Positions 41,461 to 51,472 of a stretch of 64,000 nt of DNA are shown here, piece after piece (the stretch's first letter is position 1; each line of letters starts with the position of its first letter). The notes under the pieces were generated by a model that saw only the letters and a program-made list of their open reading frames with translations, did no database searches and was not told where the DNA came from. The position numbers were made by a program, and so were the translations under genes. The DNA comes from Closterium sp. Naga37s-1 (taxonomy: Eukaryota > Streptophyta > Zygnematophyceae > Desmidiales > Closteriaceae): positions 508,501 through 572,500 of the forward strand of contig CANJKZ010000783.1 in the NCBI GenBank assembly GCA_947471745.1, given 5' to 3'.

Positions 41461-41518
41461 GCACCGCCGAGCCGCGCCCCTACGACTGCGCTGCACCTAG
41501 CCTGCTGCTACTGCTGTC

Positions 41519-44500
41519 ATGGCTACCCCTAGCGTTCTCGTCTTTGATGCTGAGGGTCGGGCTGTTGACTTTGAGGTCTGGGTCGATGATCTGCAGCTTT
41601 TCCTACAGTGCAATAGGAAAGACGGTCTCTCACTGTTCGATCTCACGTCTGGCGCCTCTACTGCCCCTGCTGCCGATGCTGACAGCACTGTTCACTCACA
41701 GTGGGCCACACGCGACGCTGCTGCCCGTCTTGCTGTGCGTAGTCACTTGCCGTCCTCTGAGCGCGCGCACTTTAGTCAGTACAAGAGTGCTAAGACCTTG
41801 TACGACGATGTAGTCGCACGCTACTCTTCCCCCGCCACTGCTGCCCTTAGCCGCCTCATGCTGCCATACCTGTTCCCTGACCTCGCCGCCTTTCCCACAG
41901 TCGCTGACCTTATTACTCACCTTCGCACTAGTGACACCCGCTACCGCGCTGCGCTTCCTGCTGAGTTCTGCGCCAAGAACCCCCCCCCCATGTACATCAC
42001 TCTCTACTACATAGTCACCCGGCTCCCTGACTCCCTTCGCTCGGTCAGGGACCACTTCCTCTCTGTTTGCCCCACCATACTCACCGTTGACCTCCTCGAG
42101 GAGCGCCTCCTGGCAGCTGAGAAGAGTATAGTCGCTCTAGGAGCCTCTCGTGGTGACCCTCGTGCCCCCTTCTTTGAGGGGTGCTCCCCCTCCCCCCTTT
42201 TGCCCTCTGTTGCCTCAGCTGCCGCCGTCGACTTCGTTGGCACCGAGTCGGTCGGCGCTGCGTCTGCCCCTAGCGGGAGACGCCGCACTGGCAAGGGCAA
42301 GGGGGGCAAGGGCGCTGGAGGGGCTGGCGGGGGCGGTGGAGGTGGCGGTGGAGGCGGCGGCGGGAGTGGGGGTGGCGGTGGGAGTGGTGGCGGGGGTGGG
42401 GGCTTCGGTGGCAGCGGTGGAGGCGGAGGCGGCGGCGGCGGTGGCGGTGGGAGCGGAGGAGGAGGCGGTGGCGGAGGTGGCGGCGGCGGAGGTGGAGCTG
42501 GTCGGGGTGGCTCTGCGCAGAGGGGCGGCTTTGGTGGTAGTCAGCGCCAGCAGCAGCAGCGCACTCGTGAGACCCCGCCCCCCCAGCAGCTTCGTGAGTG
42601 GTACGCTGCGCGTCAGCGGGGTGGGGGTGCTGGTCCTTGTGCCTACGTCCTACGTACCGGCGACCGCACTGGTGAGCCGTGCGGTGGCCCGCACACCACC
42701 CAGCGCTGCTTCCGCCGCCTGACGGACGCTAGGCGTCTCCAGTTCCCTGACGCCACTGAGATCCCCCGCTGGGGCGAGCTGCTTAGGTCGGGGGTTGCTA
42801 TCTTTGATCTGGATTATGATGCTATTCTTGCTGCCATGTATGTTGTATCTACTAGTGATGAGGGTGACTGTTACCTGTGTGTTCCGCCTGACCCGGGCAT
42901 TGAGGCTGCTGCTCTAGGTGCTGGTGACGCTGCTGCTCTAGGTGCTAGTGCGTCTGCTGCCCCAGGTGCTGGTGAGTCTGCTCTCTCAGGTACCACGTTG
43001 GCTCAGGCCTTACAAATCTTCACCCTTGACTCGGGTGCTTCCCGCTCCTTCTTCCGAGACCGCACCACGCTTACGCCGCTTAGTCGGCCGGTTGCGGTCT
43101 CCCTGGCGGACCCCTCTGGGGGTCCTGTCCTTGCCCACTTCTCCACTGTCTTACCGTGTCCGGCGGCCCCCTCTGGCACCCTGTCAAGGCTCTACCTCCC
43201 CTCGTTCTCGACGAACTTGGTGAGTGGTGCTGATCTACAGGATGTGGGGGTTGACCAGTTCACTCCTGCGAGTCAGCGAGTGACCCACTGTACGTGTGCT
43301 CGGACGGGCCGACACTTCGCCACGTTTACCCGTCAGCTGGGGTCGAGCCTGTACAGACTGACTACTGAGTCTTCTCCGGTTGCTGAGTCTGGTCAGGTAG
43401 CTGCGTCGGGTCAGGTGTTTGCTGCAGCGTCCAGGTCTGGTCCTGAGTCTGCTCCCTGCTCGTGTCGTCTCCTGTCCCACCGGACTCTCCTCTAGCACCA
43501 CCGTCTTGGTCACCCCTCCCTGCCTCGTCTCCGAGGAATGGCCTCCCGTTACCTTGTCTCTGGTCTCCCCCGGTCCCTCCCTCCCCTTCCTCCGGGGCCT
43601 GCCCCTACCTGCGTTCCCTGCGTCGAGGGGCGGCAGCGCGCCGCTCCTCACTCCTCTGAGTTTCCTCCGACAGAGGCTCCGCTGCAGACTCTTCACATGG
43701 ACGTGTGGGGCCCCGCCCGCGTCCATGGCCAGGGTCACGAGCGTTACTTCCTGTTGGTGGTTGACGACTACTCGCGTTACACCACGGTGTTCCCCTTGCG
43801 CAGCAAGGGTGACGTCACTGAGGTGTTGATCGACTGGATCCGCGCAGCTCGTCTCCAGCTCAGAGAGAGTTTCGGCTCGGACTTTCCTGTTCTGCGTCTG
43901 CACTCTGACAGAGGCGGAGAGTTTTCCTCTGGCCTTCTGGGAGCCTTCTGTCGTGCACAGGGCATCCGCCAGACGTTCACGCTTCCGGCCTCTCCACAGC
44001 AAAATGGGATTGCTGAGCGCCGCATTGGCATGGTCATGGACGTCGCTCGTACGTCCATGATCCATGCGGCTGCTCCCCATTTTCTGTGGCCGTTTGCGGT
44101 TCGGTAAGCGGCGCATCAGATCAACCTTCAGCCCCGGGTCTCCTTGCCGGAGACCTCCCCCACCCTGCGGTGGACGGGGAAGATTGGCGATGCGTCTGCG
44201 TTTCGTGTCTGGGGATCTCGGGCGTTTGTCCGCGACTTGTCTGCGGACAAGCTGTCCCCCCGTGCTGTTCCCTGCGTCTTCCTTGGCTTCCCCCCTGACG
44301 CGCCTGGTTGGCAGTTTTACCACCCCACCTCGCGCCGTGTTCTGTCCTCCCAGGACGTCACCTTTGACAATTCGGTTCCTTAATACCGTCTCTTCCCCTA
44401 CAGCACTGCGCCCCTTCCCCCGCCGCCGCTCTTCCTTGCGCCAGGTCCCCCCCCGGTAGACCCTCTCCCCCCTCAGGGTCCTGCCCCGTCAGGTGTTTCC

Positions 44501-45018
44501 CACGTAGACGCAGTCGAGCCTGTCGAGGTAGCTGTTGACTCTGGTGCTGCTAGGGGTGCTGAGCCTGGGGGTGCTAAGTCTGGGGGTGCTGAGCCTAGGG
44601 GTGCTGAGCCTGGGAATGCGGAGCCTGGGGGTGCTGCGTCTGGGGGTGCTGAGCCTGGGGGTGCTGAGCCTGGGGGTGCGGAGTCCGGGGGTGCTGGGTC
44701 TGCTCGTGTGGCCTCTGGCGGTGCTGGGTCTGGGGGTCCTTTGGGTGCTTCGTCTCGGCGGGAGCTACCCTCTCCACAGGAGCTGCGCGAGTGGTTTGCC
44801 CGGCGCTGGAGCCGTGCTGCTGGAGCTGGAGGTGCTGCTGCTGCTGAGGGTGCTGGTGCCACAGGTCCCGGAGGTGCTCGTACTGGAGGTACTGGAGCTG
44901 CTGGGCCTGGGGGTGCTCCTTGTGCTGGAGCTGCTGGCGGTGTTGGTGCTGGCGGTGCTTCTGGAGCAGGTGCTGCTGGAGGTGCTGGAGCTGGGGCTGT
45001 TGAGTCTTCCGGTGGTCC
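41519..45018 (+). pseudogene. element C: gag, protease, integrase
   Basis: Gag starts at ATG 41519 (MATPSVLVFDAEGRAVDF) with the UBN2-like domain, then a polyglycine tract of over 60 residues (42310-42500), one RETPPPQQLREWYA motif, and an atypical knuckle (C-x13-C-x3-H-x4-C, CGGPHTTQRC). The protease motif FTLDSGASRSFF is near 43020. A tag at 43493-43495 replaces the Trp of LLWHHRLGH seen in A. The integrase core (43538-44107) has HMDVWGPARV, LHSDRGGEFS and QQNGIAERRIG. A taa at 44105-44107 and another near 44382 follow. The Ala/Gly-repeat linker holds a second LREWFA motif and is then broken by E. Confidence 0.9.
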
Positions 45019-45803
45019 TGTTGGTGCAACCCTACGGTTTGCACTCGGCTTGTTGTCCGTGTGCGTGAATGTGTGTGTGTATGGAATGGTATGAGGGCAT
45101 GGGATAATGTGTATTTCATGCTTATAATTGTGTGTGAATGTTGAGTCATGATGTCGAGTGTGTGTGTCGAGTCAATAGCGAGTTATCGCTAGACGCGTGT
45201 TACGCGGTCGTTTGTGTCTCGCGCGCGGTTTCCATTTTGTCGTGCGCGGATTCTATTTTGTCCTGTGTCGAACGTTCGGCGTGTCGCAGGTGTGTGCAGC
45301 AGACCCATCAAGAACTCAAGGATGAGTTTGTGATGAAGAGCCCGAGCCTTGGTGTCAAGCCTCAAGTGATTTCGAAGCTTGCCAAAAGGGTACACCTCAA
45401 GATATTGAAGATAGTTACATTACTTTGTGTAGTGTAACATTTCACTTGGTGTAGGCCCTAGTGAAGGGTAGTTTCGAGACCCTTCGTGGTTGGGGACAGT
45501 GTGGCACTGTTCCACATCACTGTACCTCGGCTCTTGGGGTTTTTAGGAGCTGGGAGTCATTCCCAACTCGTAACTCTTCCTATCTTGTGTTCTAAGACTA
45601 TAGTGGCTGCCATAGTACCGTTCGTTCAAACCGACGCTGTGTCGTCAATTCTTTATCAAATCGTGCAGTCTAAATTGAATTTGAATCAAGTCATTTGCAG
45701 CTGTGAGCAGAACGCTATCAACGTTTGAAGCCGCTGTGCAGAAATCCGTCTGTGCTCTCTATCTTTCGTTTTAGGCACATTCAAGCCTATTGTGACTATA
45801 ACA
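45019..45803 (+). repeat. 5' LTR of element E (785 bp)
   Basis: Starts tgttggtgcaaccc and ends gactataaca. Lacks 34 bp present at about 51309-51342 in the 3' LTR. Confidence 0.94.
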
Positions 45804-45805
45804 AG

Positions 45806-45818
45806 TGGTATCAGAGCC
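45806..45818 (+). other. primer-binding site of element E
   Basis: tggtatcagagcc, 13 nt complementary to plant initiator tRNA-Met, two bases after the LTR. Confidence 0.9.
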
Positions 45819-45921
45819 CCTTGGAGCAGTTTCGACAATTTCTGGACCTGAGGAAAGGGGTGGCAGAGGTGCTGGTGGCAGTGGAGAAGCTCAAGCTCAA
45901 GGCCAACCCCGTGATTCAGCC

Positions 45922-48900
45922 ATGGCGCCCATGCAACCAAGTCTTGGCCCACCTAGGGATGAGCCTAGGGTGTTTGGGCTTGACAAGTTCAACGGTGACA
46001 ACTTTGCTGAATGGTCCTTCAAGATGGAGAACATCTTTGACCACTATGACCTGCTGGAGGTGATGGAAGGAACGGAGAAGCGCCCCGAGAACGACCCGGA
46101 GAAGAGCCCGTGGGTGCGGAAGAGCGCACAAGGCTATCTCTTACTTGGGCAAGCGTTGGGGAGCAGTCAGATCCGTCACATCAAGCCATTCCAGCGTGAA
46201 CCAGAGAAAGGACCAAAGGCATGGGCTGCTCTCAAGGGTGTACATGCTCCTGCAACAGCGGCGGTAGCGGTGGTGTTGGAACGGCAAATGGCGGCACTAC
46301 GAATTGAAGAAGACGAAGCGGTTGAAGAAGGGGTGCAGAAATTCTTCGACTTGTTGATGCGGCTTGAGGGAGCTGATTTGAACTACAGTGAGCTCCAAAA
46401 GAAGACCAAGTTGCTGGCCTTACTCCCAGAGTCATGGTCCTCGCTCATCATCAACCTTAATCGCGACTTGCCCCGCCTCTCGCTTGAAGACGTGAAGCGA
46501 GCTATCCTTCAAGAGGATTTCCGCCGCCGTGAGTTGGCGAGTGCGGATGGCGCTGGGGCAGCGAGCATCGGCCGTGGATATGGTCGAGGAAGAGGCAGAG
46601 GACGAGGGGGAGGAAGGTTTGGTGGCAGCAACTTCGGCGGAGGCCGCAGGAGTGGCGGTTACGGCAGCGACGACAAGAGCTACGAACGCGGTCGCGGCCG
46701 ATTCGACGGCGAGTGTCACTATTGCCACAAGAGCGGACACATGTGGCGCGACTGTTACAAACTCCCTGATGGTTGGACCCCTGCTCAAGGCCAAGAGGGT
46801 AGAGGAGCAGGAGGAGGGAGAGGACGAGGCCGTGGAGGCCGTGGCGGTCGCGGTGGCGGAGCTGCAAACATGAAGAGCGGAGACAACGACAAGGACCCGA
46901 GCGACGATCGATACCCGGGTCTATTCTACTTCGTGTCGACGCAAGTACCGGCTGGTCCAGAGAAGGATGAAGGCTTTGAGGAGCCAGCAGCTGTGGGGAA
47001 GGTGACCCTACACCCCCTGGACTATTGGGTGATTGATAGTGGCGCTACCTATAGCATGACACCTCGCCCGGACTTGCTCACCGAACTCGAGCCGTCACCG
47101 GTGAAGCATGTCACATCGGCTTTGGGGCAGCGAGCAGAGGTGAAAGGCATGGGCAAGGCCATGTTCAAGGGTGCTGATGGGAAGATGGTGGGCCTCAAGA
47201 ACGTGCTTTGGGTGCCCAGCCTTGCTGCAAACCTGATTTCCGTGCGGCGGTTGGCAAAGGCCGGCATGGACACGAACTCGAAGGGAGCCAAGACCTACAC
47301 CGCAAGGCTTGGCGATCGAATTCTTTGGGACCTTCATGAGGACAGGGATGTCTACAACGAGATGTGGCAGATCCCAGTGGTCCCTATGCCTAAGGAGAGG
47401 CAAGTGGCAGCAAGCATCAGCACCAAGGATGGAGCGGTCGGTAGCGACGATGGCGCGAACGGTCGCGCTAAGGAGAATGAGCTCAAGAAGAGCAAACCTG
47501 GAGGGACCAGCAAGTTCAGTGAACCTAAGGAGAGTGGTGCAGCAACCAAGGAGCAGCAAAAGGGTGAGGAGAACCCAGAGGCAGCAGCGGAGGAGGACTA
47601 CGGAGAGAGTATGTGGGGCGCTATTGCGAGCGCGGCATTCTCCAATCCAACTTCGGCTACGGGGGAGTGTGATTGGCTCACCTTGCATCGGTGCATGGGG
47701 CATGTGGCCCTGCCCATCTTGCAGCAGCTAGTGAAGAATGAGATGGTTGCTGGCATACGTGTGAAGGGGGAGCCCGATGAGGTGCTTGGCTGCCCGACGT
47801 GCATTCAAGCCAAGTTCACCCGGTTTCCGTTCCCTAGTTCGGAGGCAACGGCAAAGGCACCGCTTGATGAGGTGGTGATGGACGTGGTGGGCCCCCTGAA
47901 GCTTGGAGCTGCTGGAGCTGAGTATTTTCTCACCATTGTCGACGTCTACACCCGCATGACTTGGGTGTACGTGCTGGCCAAGAAGAGCGACGTGGCTGAA
48001 ACGTTGAAGACGGATTGGTTCCCGATGGTGGAGCGGCAACAAGACCGTCTAGTCAAGTCAATCCGCACCGATCGAGGGGGAGAGTTCCTGAGCAAGGAGT
48101 TTGGGTTGTGTCTGAAGAAGAATGGTATTCGGCACTCCCTCACCATGCCATACTCCCCTGCAATGAACGGCATCGCCGAGCGAGCGAACCGCACAATCAC
48201 GGAGGCGGCACGCGGGTTGCTCATTGAAGCCGGGCTACCCGACTATTTCTGGCCTGATGCGGTGCGGAGCGCATGTGTGGCCAAGAACAGAGCCTTGACT
48301 CATGTGGGAGCAGACAAATGGGTGCCCTATGTGGAGTGGCTAGGAAGGAAGCCAAAGGTGGATATGCTTCGGGTGTTCGGGTGCATGTGCATGGCGCTCG
48401 TGCCTAAGCATCTTCGGCACAACAAGCTTGGTGCCAAGGCGGTGTGGGCCGTGCACTTGGGCATGGCTCAAAACAGCAAGGGATGGCTTCTTTGGGACCC
48501 ATTCACCAAGAATTTCTTGGTGAGCAGGGACTGCAAGTTCATGGAGAACTTCATGTACAAAGATTGGAAGGCGGAGAATGAGGCGAAGATAGGCGTGCGG
48601 TTTGGGGAGGTGAAGAGTTCCGGTTTGGAGCATGTGGAGCTGCCTTTGGAGCTGAGCAGCGGCAGCACAACCACGAGGCAATCCTCCCTTGTGAATGGGG
48701 GAGAGGAGGCCAATGATGCAGAGGAAGAAGAGGAGGAGGTGCAGCAAGTGAGCGAGCGTGCACCGTCACTCCCTTCCCGTACTACGAGTGCTCCACGGAT
48801 TCGAGCCACACCGCAGCAACGCCAAGGCCTTCAAGTCCCTGCAGCTGAGGAGGAAGGAAGGGGGAAGAGGAGAGTTCAACCCCCTAATAGGCTGACCTAT

Positions 48901-50607
48901 GATGCGCCGGGAAAGCAGGGCAAGACAGCCCTGGCCGGAGCGGCACTGATGGTCGGAGACGACGAGGAGAGTGACTACGAGGAGTGTGCCTTCGCGTTCT
49001 TCTCTCCGGTGGAGATGCCGGGAGAACCAGCAACTCTCAAGGAGGCTTTGGAGAGTAGTGATGCTGAGGAGTGGAAGAAGGCCATGGAGAGTGAGCTGAA
49101 GAGCATCGAGGAGAATGACACGTTTGAATTGGTGGAGCTACCGGAGGGGCGTACGGCGATAACGTCCAAGTGGCTCTTCAAAATCAAGTCGGATGCCGAC
49201 GGCAAGATCGAGCGCTACAAGTCTAGGCTTGTAGCCAAGGGGTACCAGCAGAAGGAGAAGGTGGACTTCAAGGAGCTGTTTGCCCCTGTGGTGAAGCCGA
49301 CGACGCTGCGAACCCTATTCGCGGGAGCCGCCATCAAAGGATGGGTAGTAAAGCAAATGGACATCGTAACGGCATTCCTTAACGGCATCCTTGAGGAGGA
49401 GATTTTTATGGCGCAGCCAGAGGGGTTTGATGATGGTAGTGGCAGAGTGTGGAAGCTGAAGAAGGCCCTCTATGGGCTGAATCAGGCCCCTAGGCAATGG
49501 TACATGAAGCTGCACGAAGTGTTGGAGGGGATCGGCTTCACTCCCTCAACGGCCGATCACTCCTTGTTCATGCTTGGCGAGGGGGAGCAGAGGAGTTTCA
49601 TGGTGGTTTATGTGGATGACATCCTCATTTTCTCACCCTCTTCTGACCTTGTGAAGGAGGTGATGCTGAAGCTTCAAGACAAGTTCAAGTGCAAGGCCCT
49701 TGGTGACGTGAGCTTCTACCTTGGGCTCCACATCGAACGAGATGTGGAGAAGCGGTGCATGCGGGTGCATCAACGAAAGTACCTGGAGGCATTGGCTGCC
49801 AACTTTGGGCAGAGTGAAGGCCATGTGGCTACACCCTTTCCCTCTGGGTTCAAGTGTGTGAAGGGACCAGAGGAGGAGAGCGTTGGTGAAGAGGAGAGGC
49901 GCCGATTTCACTCGTTGGTGGGCAGCCTCATGTATGCGGCGGTAAACACCCGACCGGACGTCGCGTTTGCTACCGGGCAGCTGGCTAGGGTTGTGCAATG
50001 CCCTAATGAGGAGCAGGTAGCAGCTGGAATGAAAGTGGCCAAGTATCTTGGCCAAACACCGACCGTTGGGCTGCAATACTCGGCGGCGGCACAAAGGCGC
50101 CAAAAGGGCGCGGATGGTGTTGAACCCGGGCGTTTGTTCCTCACCGCCTACTCGGATGCTTCATATGCATCAGAACCAGAGGACATGACAAGTGTGGGAG
50201 GCTTCATATGCTGTGTTGGTGGAGGCCCAACTGCTTGGGAGAGCAAGAAGCAGGTTGACCAAGCTTTGAGCTCGGTGGAGTCCGAGTACATGGCACTCTT
50301 CCGTGCCGTACGGGAGATTGTGTGGCAGCGGCGTTTGTTGGCTGAATTGGGGGAGGAGCAGCAAGGACCTACCCCACTGTACTGTGACAGCCAGGGTGCC
50401 ATTGCTCTTGCTAAGAACCCTGTGTTGCATGGACTCACGAAGCACATGAGGGTGAAGTGGCATTGGACGAGGAGCATGGTAACCGCGGGTGAAGTTGAGT
50501 TGCGCTACGTGAAGACCACGGGGCAGCCGGCTGACATGATGACCAAGAGGCTGGTGGAGCAGCAGCATTGGAAGTGTTGCAAGCTGGCTGGGATGGCTCT
50601 GAACTGA
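45922..50607 (+). CDS. copia gag-pol polyprotein, 1561 codons, intact
   Basis: First ATG at 45922 (MAPMQPSLGPPRDEPRVFG); the frame is open further up into the PBS but without an ATG. Domains by approximate residue: gag helical region 20-200; Gly/Arg-rich stretch and zinc knuckle CHYCHKSGHMWRDC near 268; protease WVIDSGATYSMTP near 370; pre-integrase (LHRCMGHVALPILQQL ... CPTC) near 590; integrase with VVMDVVGPLKLG, IRTDRGGEFLS and NGIAERANRT (D,D,E) at 650-760; a Glu-rich linker; RT with KQMDIVTAFLNG near 1145 and VYVDDILIF (49609-49620); RNase H with TAYSDASYASE, SSVESEYMAL, YCDSQGAIALAKN and the end DMMTKRL. Gag forms particles and pol reverse-transcribes and integrates. No frameshift or stop. 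Gag and pol are one frame, so the ratio must be set another way. Confidence 0.95.
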   Translation: MAPMQPSLGPPRDEPRVFGLDKFNGDNFAEWSFKMENIFDHYDLLEVMEGTEKRPENDPEKSPWVRKSAQGYLLLGQALGSSQIRHIKPFQREPEKGPKAWAALKGVHAPATAAVAVVLERQMAALRIEEDEAVEEGVQKFFDLLMRLEGADLNYSELQKKTKLLALLPESWSSLIINLNRDLPRLSLEDVKRAILQEDFRRRELASADGAGAASIGRGYGRGRGRGRGGGRFGGSNFGGGRRSGGYGSDDKSYERGRGRFDGECHYCHKSGHMWRDCYKLPDGWTPAQGQEGRGAGGGRGRGRGGRGGRGGGAANMKSGDNDKDPSDDRYPGLFYFVSTQVPAGPEKDEGFEEPAAVGKVTLHPLDYWVIDSGATYSMTPRPDLLTELEPSPVKHVTSALGQRAEVKGMGKAMFKGADGKMVGLKNVLWVPSLAANLISVRRLAKAGMDTNSKGAKTYTARLGDRILWDLHEDRDVYNEMWQIPVVPMPKERQVAASISTKDGAVGSDDGANGRAKENELKKSKPGGTSKFSEPKESGAATKEQQKGEENPEAAAEEDYGESMWGAIASAAFSNPTSATGECDWLTLHRCMGHVALPILQQLVKNEMVAGIRVKGEPDEVLGCPTCIQAKFTRFPFPSSEATAKAPLDEVVMDVVGPLKLGAAGAEYFLTIVDVYTRMTWVYVLAKKSDVAETLKTDWFPMVERQQDRLVKSIRTDRGGEFLSKEFGLCLKKNGIRHSLTMPYSPAMNGIAERANRTITEAARGLLIEAGLPDYFWPDAVRSACVAKNRALTHVGADKWVPYVEWLGRKPKVDMLRVFGCMCMALVPKHLRHNKLGAKAVWAVHLGMAQNSKGWLLWDPFTKNFLVSRDCKFMENFMYKDWKAENEAKIGVRFGEVKSSGLEHVELPLELSSGSTTTRQSSLVNGGEEANDAEEEEEEVQQVSERAPSLPSRTTSAPRIRATPQQRQGLQVPAAEEEGRGKRRVQPPNRLTYDAPGKQGKTALAGAALMVGDDEESDYEECAFAFFSPVEMPGEPATLKEALESSDAEEWKKAMESELKSIEENDTFELVELPEGRTAITSKWLFKIKSDADGKIERYKSRLVAKGYQQKEKVDFKELFAPVVKPTTLRTLFAGAAIKGWVVKQMDIVTAFLNGILEEEIFMAQPEGFDDGSGRVWKLKKALYGLNQAPRQWYMKLHEVLEGIGFTPSTADHSLFMLGEGEQRSFMVVYVDDILIFSPSSDLVKEVMLKLQDKFKCKALGDVSFYLGLHIERDVEKRCMRVHQRKYLEALAANFGQSEGHVATPFPSGFKCVKGPEEESVGEEERRRFHSLVGSLMYAAVNTRPDVAFATGQLARVVQCPNEEQVAAGMKVAKYLGQTPTVGLQYSAAAQRRQKGADGVEPGRLFLTAYSDASYASEPEDMTSVGGFICCVGGGPTAWESKKQVDQALSSVESEYMALFRAVREIVWQRRLLAELGEEQQGPTPLYCDSQGAIALAKNPVLHGLTKHMRVKWHWTRSMVTAGEVELRYVKTTGQPADMMTKRLVEQQHWKCCKLAGMALN

Positions 50608-50648
50608 GAGAGCAACATATCCTAAGGCCAACAATCCGAGGGGGAGTT

Positions 50649-51467
50649 TGTTGGTGCAACCCTACGGTTTGCACTCGGCTTGTTGTCCGTGTGCGCGAAT
50701 GTGTGTGTGTATGGAATGGTATGAGGGCATGGGATAATGTATATTTCATGCTTATAATTGTGTGTGAATGTTGAGTCATGATGTCGAGTGTGTGTGTCGA
50801 GTCAATAGCGAGTTATCGCTAGACGCGTGTTACGCGGTCGTTTGTGTCTCGCGCGCGGTTTCCATTTTGTCGTGCGCGGTTTCTATTTCGTCCTGTGTCG
50901 AACGTTCGGCGTGTCGCAGGTGTGTGCAGCAGACCCATCAAGAACTCAAGGATGAGTTTGTGATGAAGAGCCCGAGCCTTGGTGTCAAGCCTCAAGTGAT
51001 TTCGAAGCTTGCCAAAAGGGTACACCTCAAGATATTGAAGATAGTTACATTACTTTGTGTAGTGTAACATTTCACTTGGTGTAGGCCCTAGTGAAGGGTA
51101 GTTTCGAGACCCTTCGTGGTTGGGGACAGTGTGGCACTGTTCCACATCACTGTACCTCGGCTCTTGGGGTTTTTAGGAGCTGGGAGTCATTCCCAAGTCG
51201 TAACTCTTCCTATCTTGTGTTCTAAGACTATAGTGGCTGCCATAGTACCGTTCGTTCAAACCGACGCTGTGTCGTCAATTCTTTATCAAATCGTGCAATC
51301 TAAATTGCTAATTGTAGACGACGTGAAGACGCTCCAGATCCAATTTGAATCAAGTCCTTTGCAGCTGTGAGCAGAACGCTATCAACGTTTGAAGCCGCTG
51401 TGCAGAAATCCGTCTGTGCTCTCTATCTTTCGTTTTAGGCACATTCAAGCCTATTGTGACTATAACA
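50649..51467 (+). repeat. 3' LTR of element E (819 bp)
   Basis: Full-length version, preceded by the purine-rich tract ccgagggggagttt. Confidence 0.94.
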
Positions 51468-51472
51468 GGTCC

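Larger units (their letters stand above)
45019..51467 (+). mobile_element. Ty1/copia element E, intact coding copy (nested in C)
   Basis: Perfect TSD ggtcc at 45014-45018 and 51468-51472. LTRs 785 bp (45019-45803) and 819 bp (50649-51467). The difference is mainly a 34-bp deletion near 45675 in the 5' LTR; element D shares the undeleted form. PBS at 45806 and polypurine tract at 50636-50648. One uninterrupted polyprotein. The best candidate in the window for an autonomous element, although the 5' LTR deletion may affect its transcript. Confidence 0.96.
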
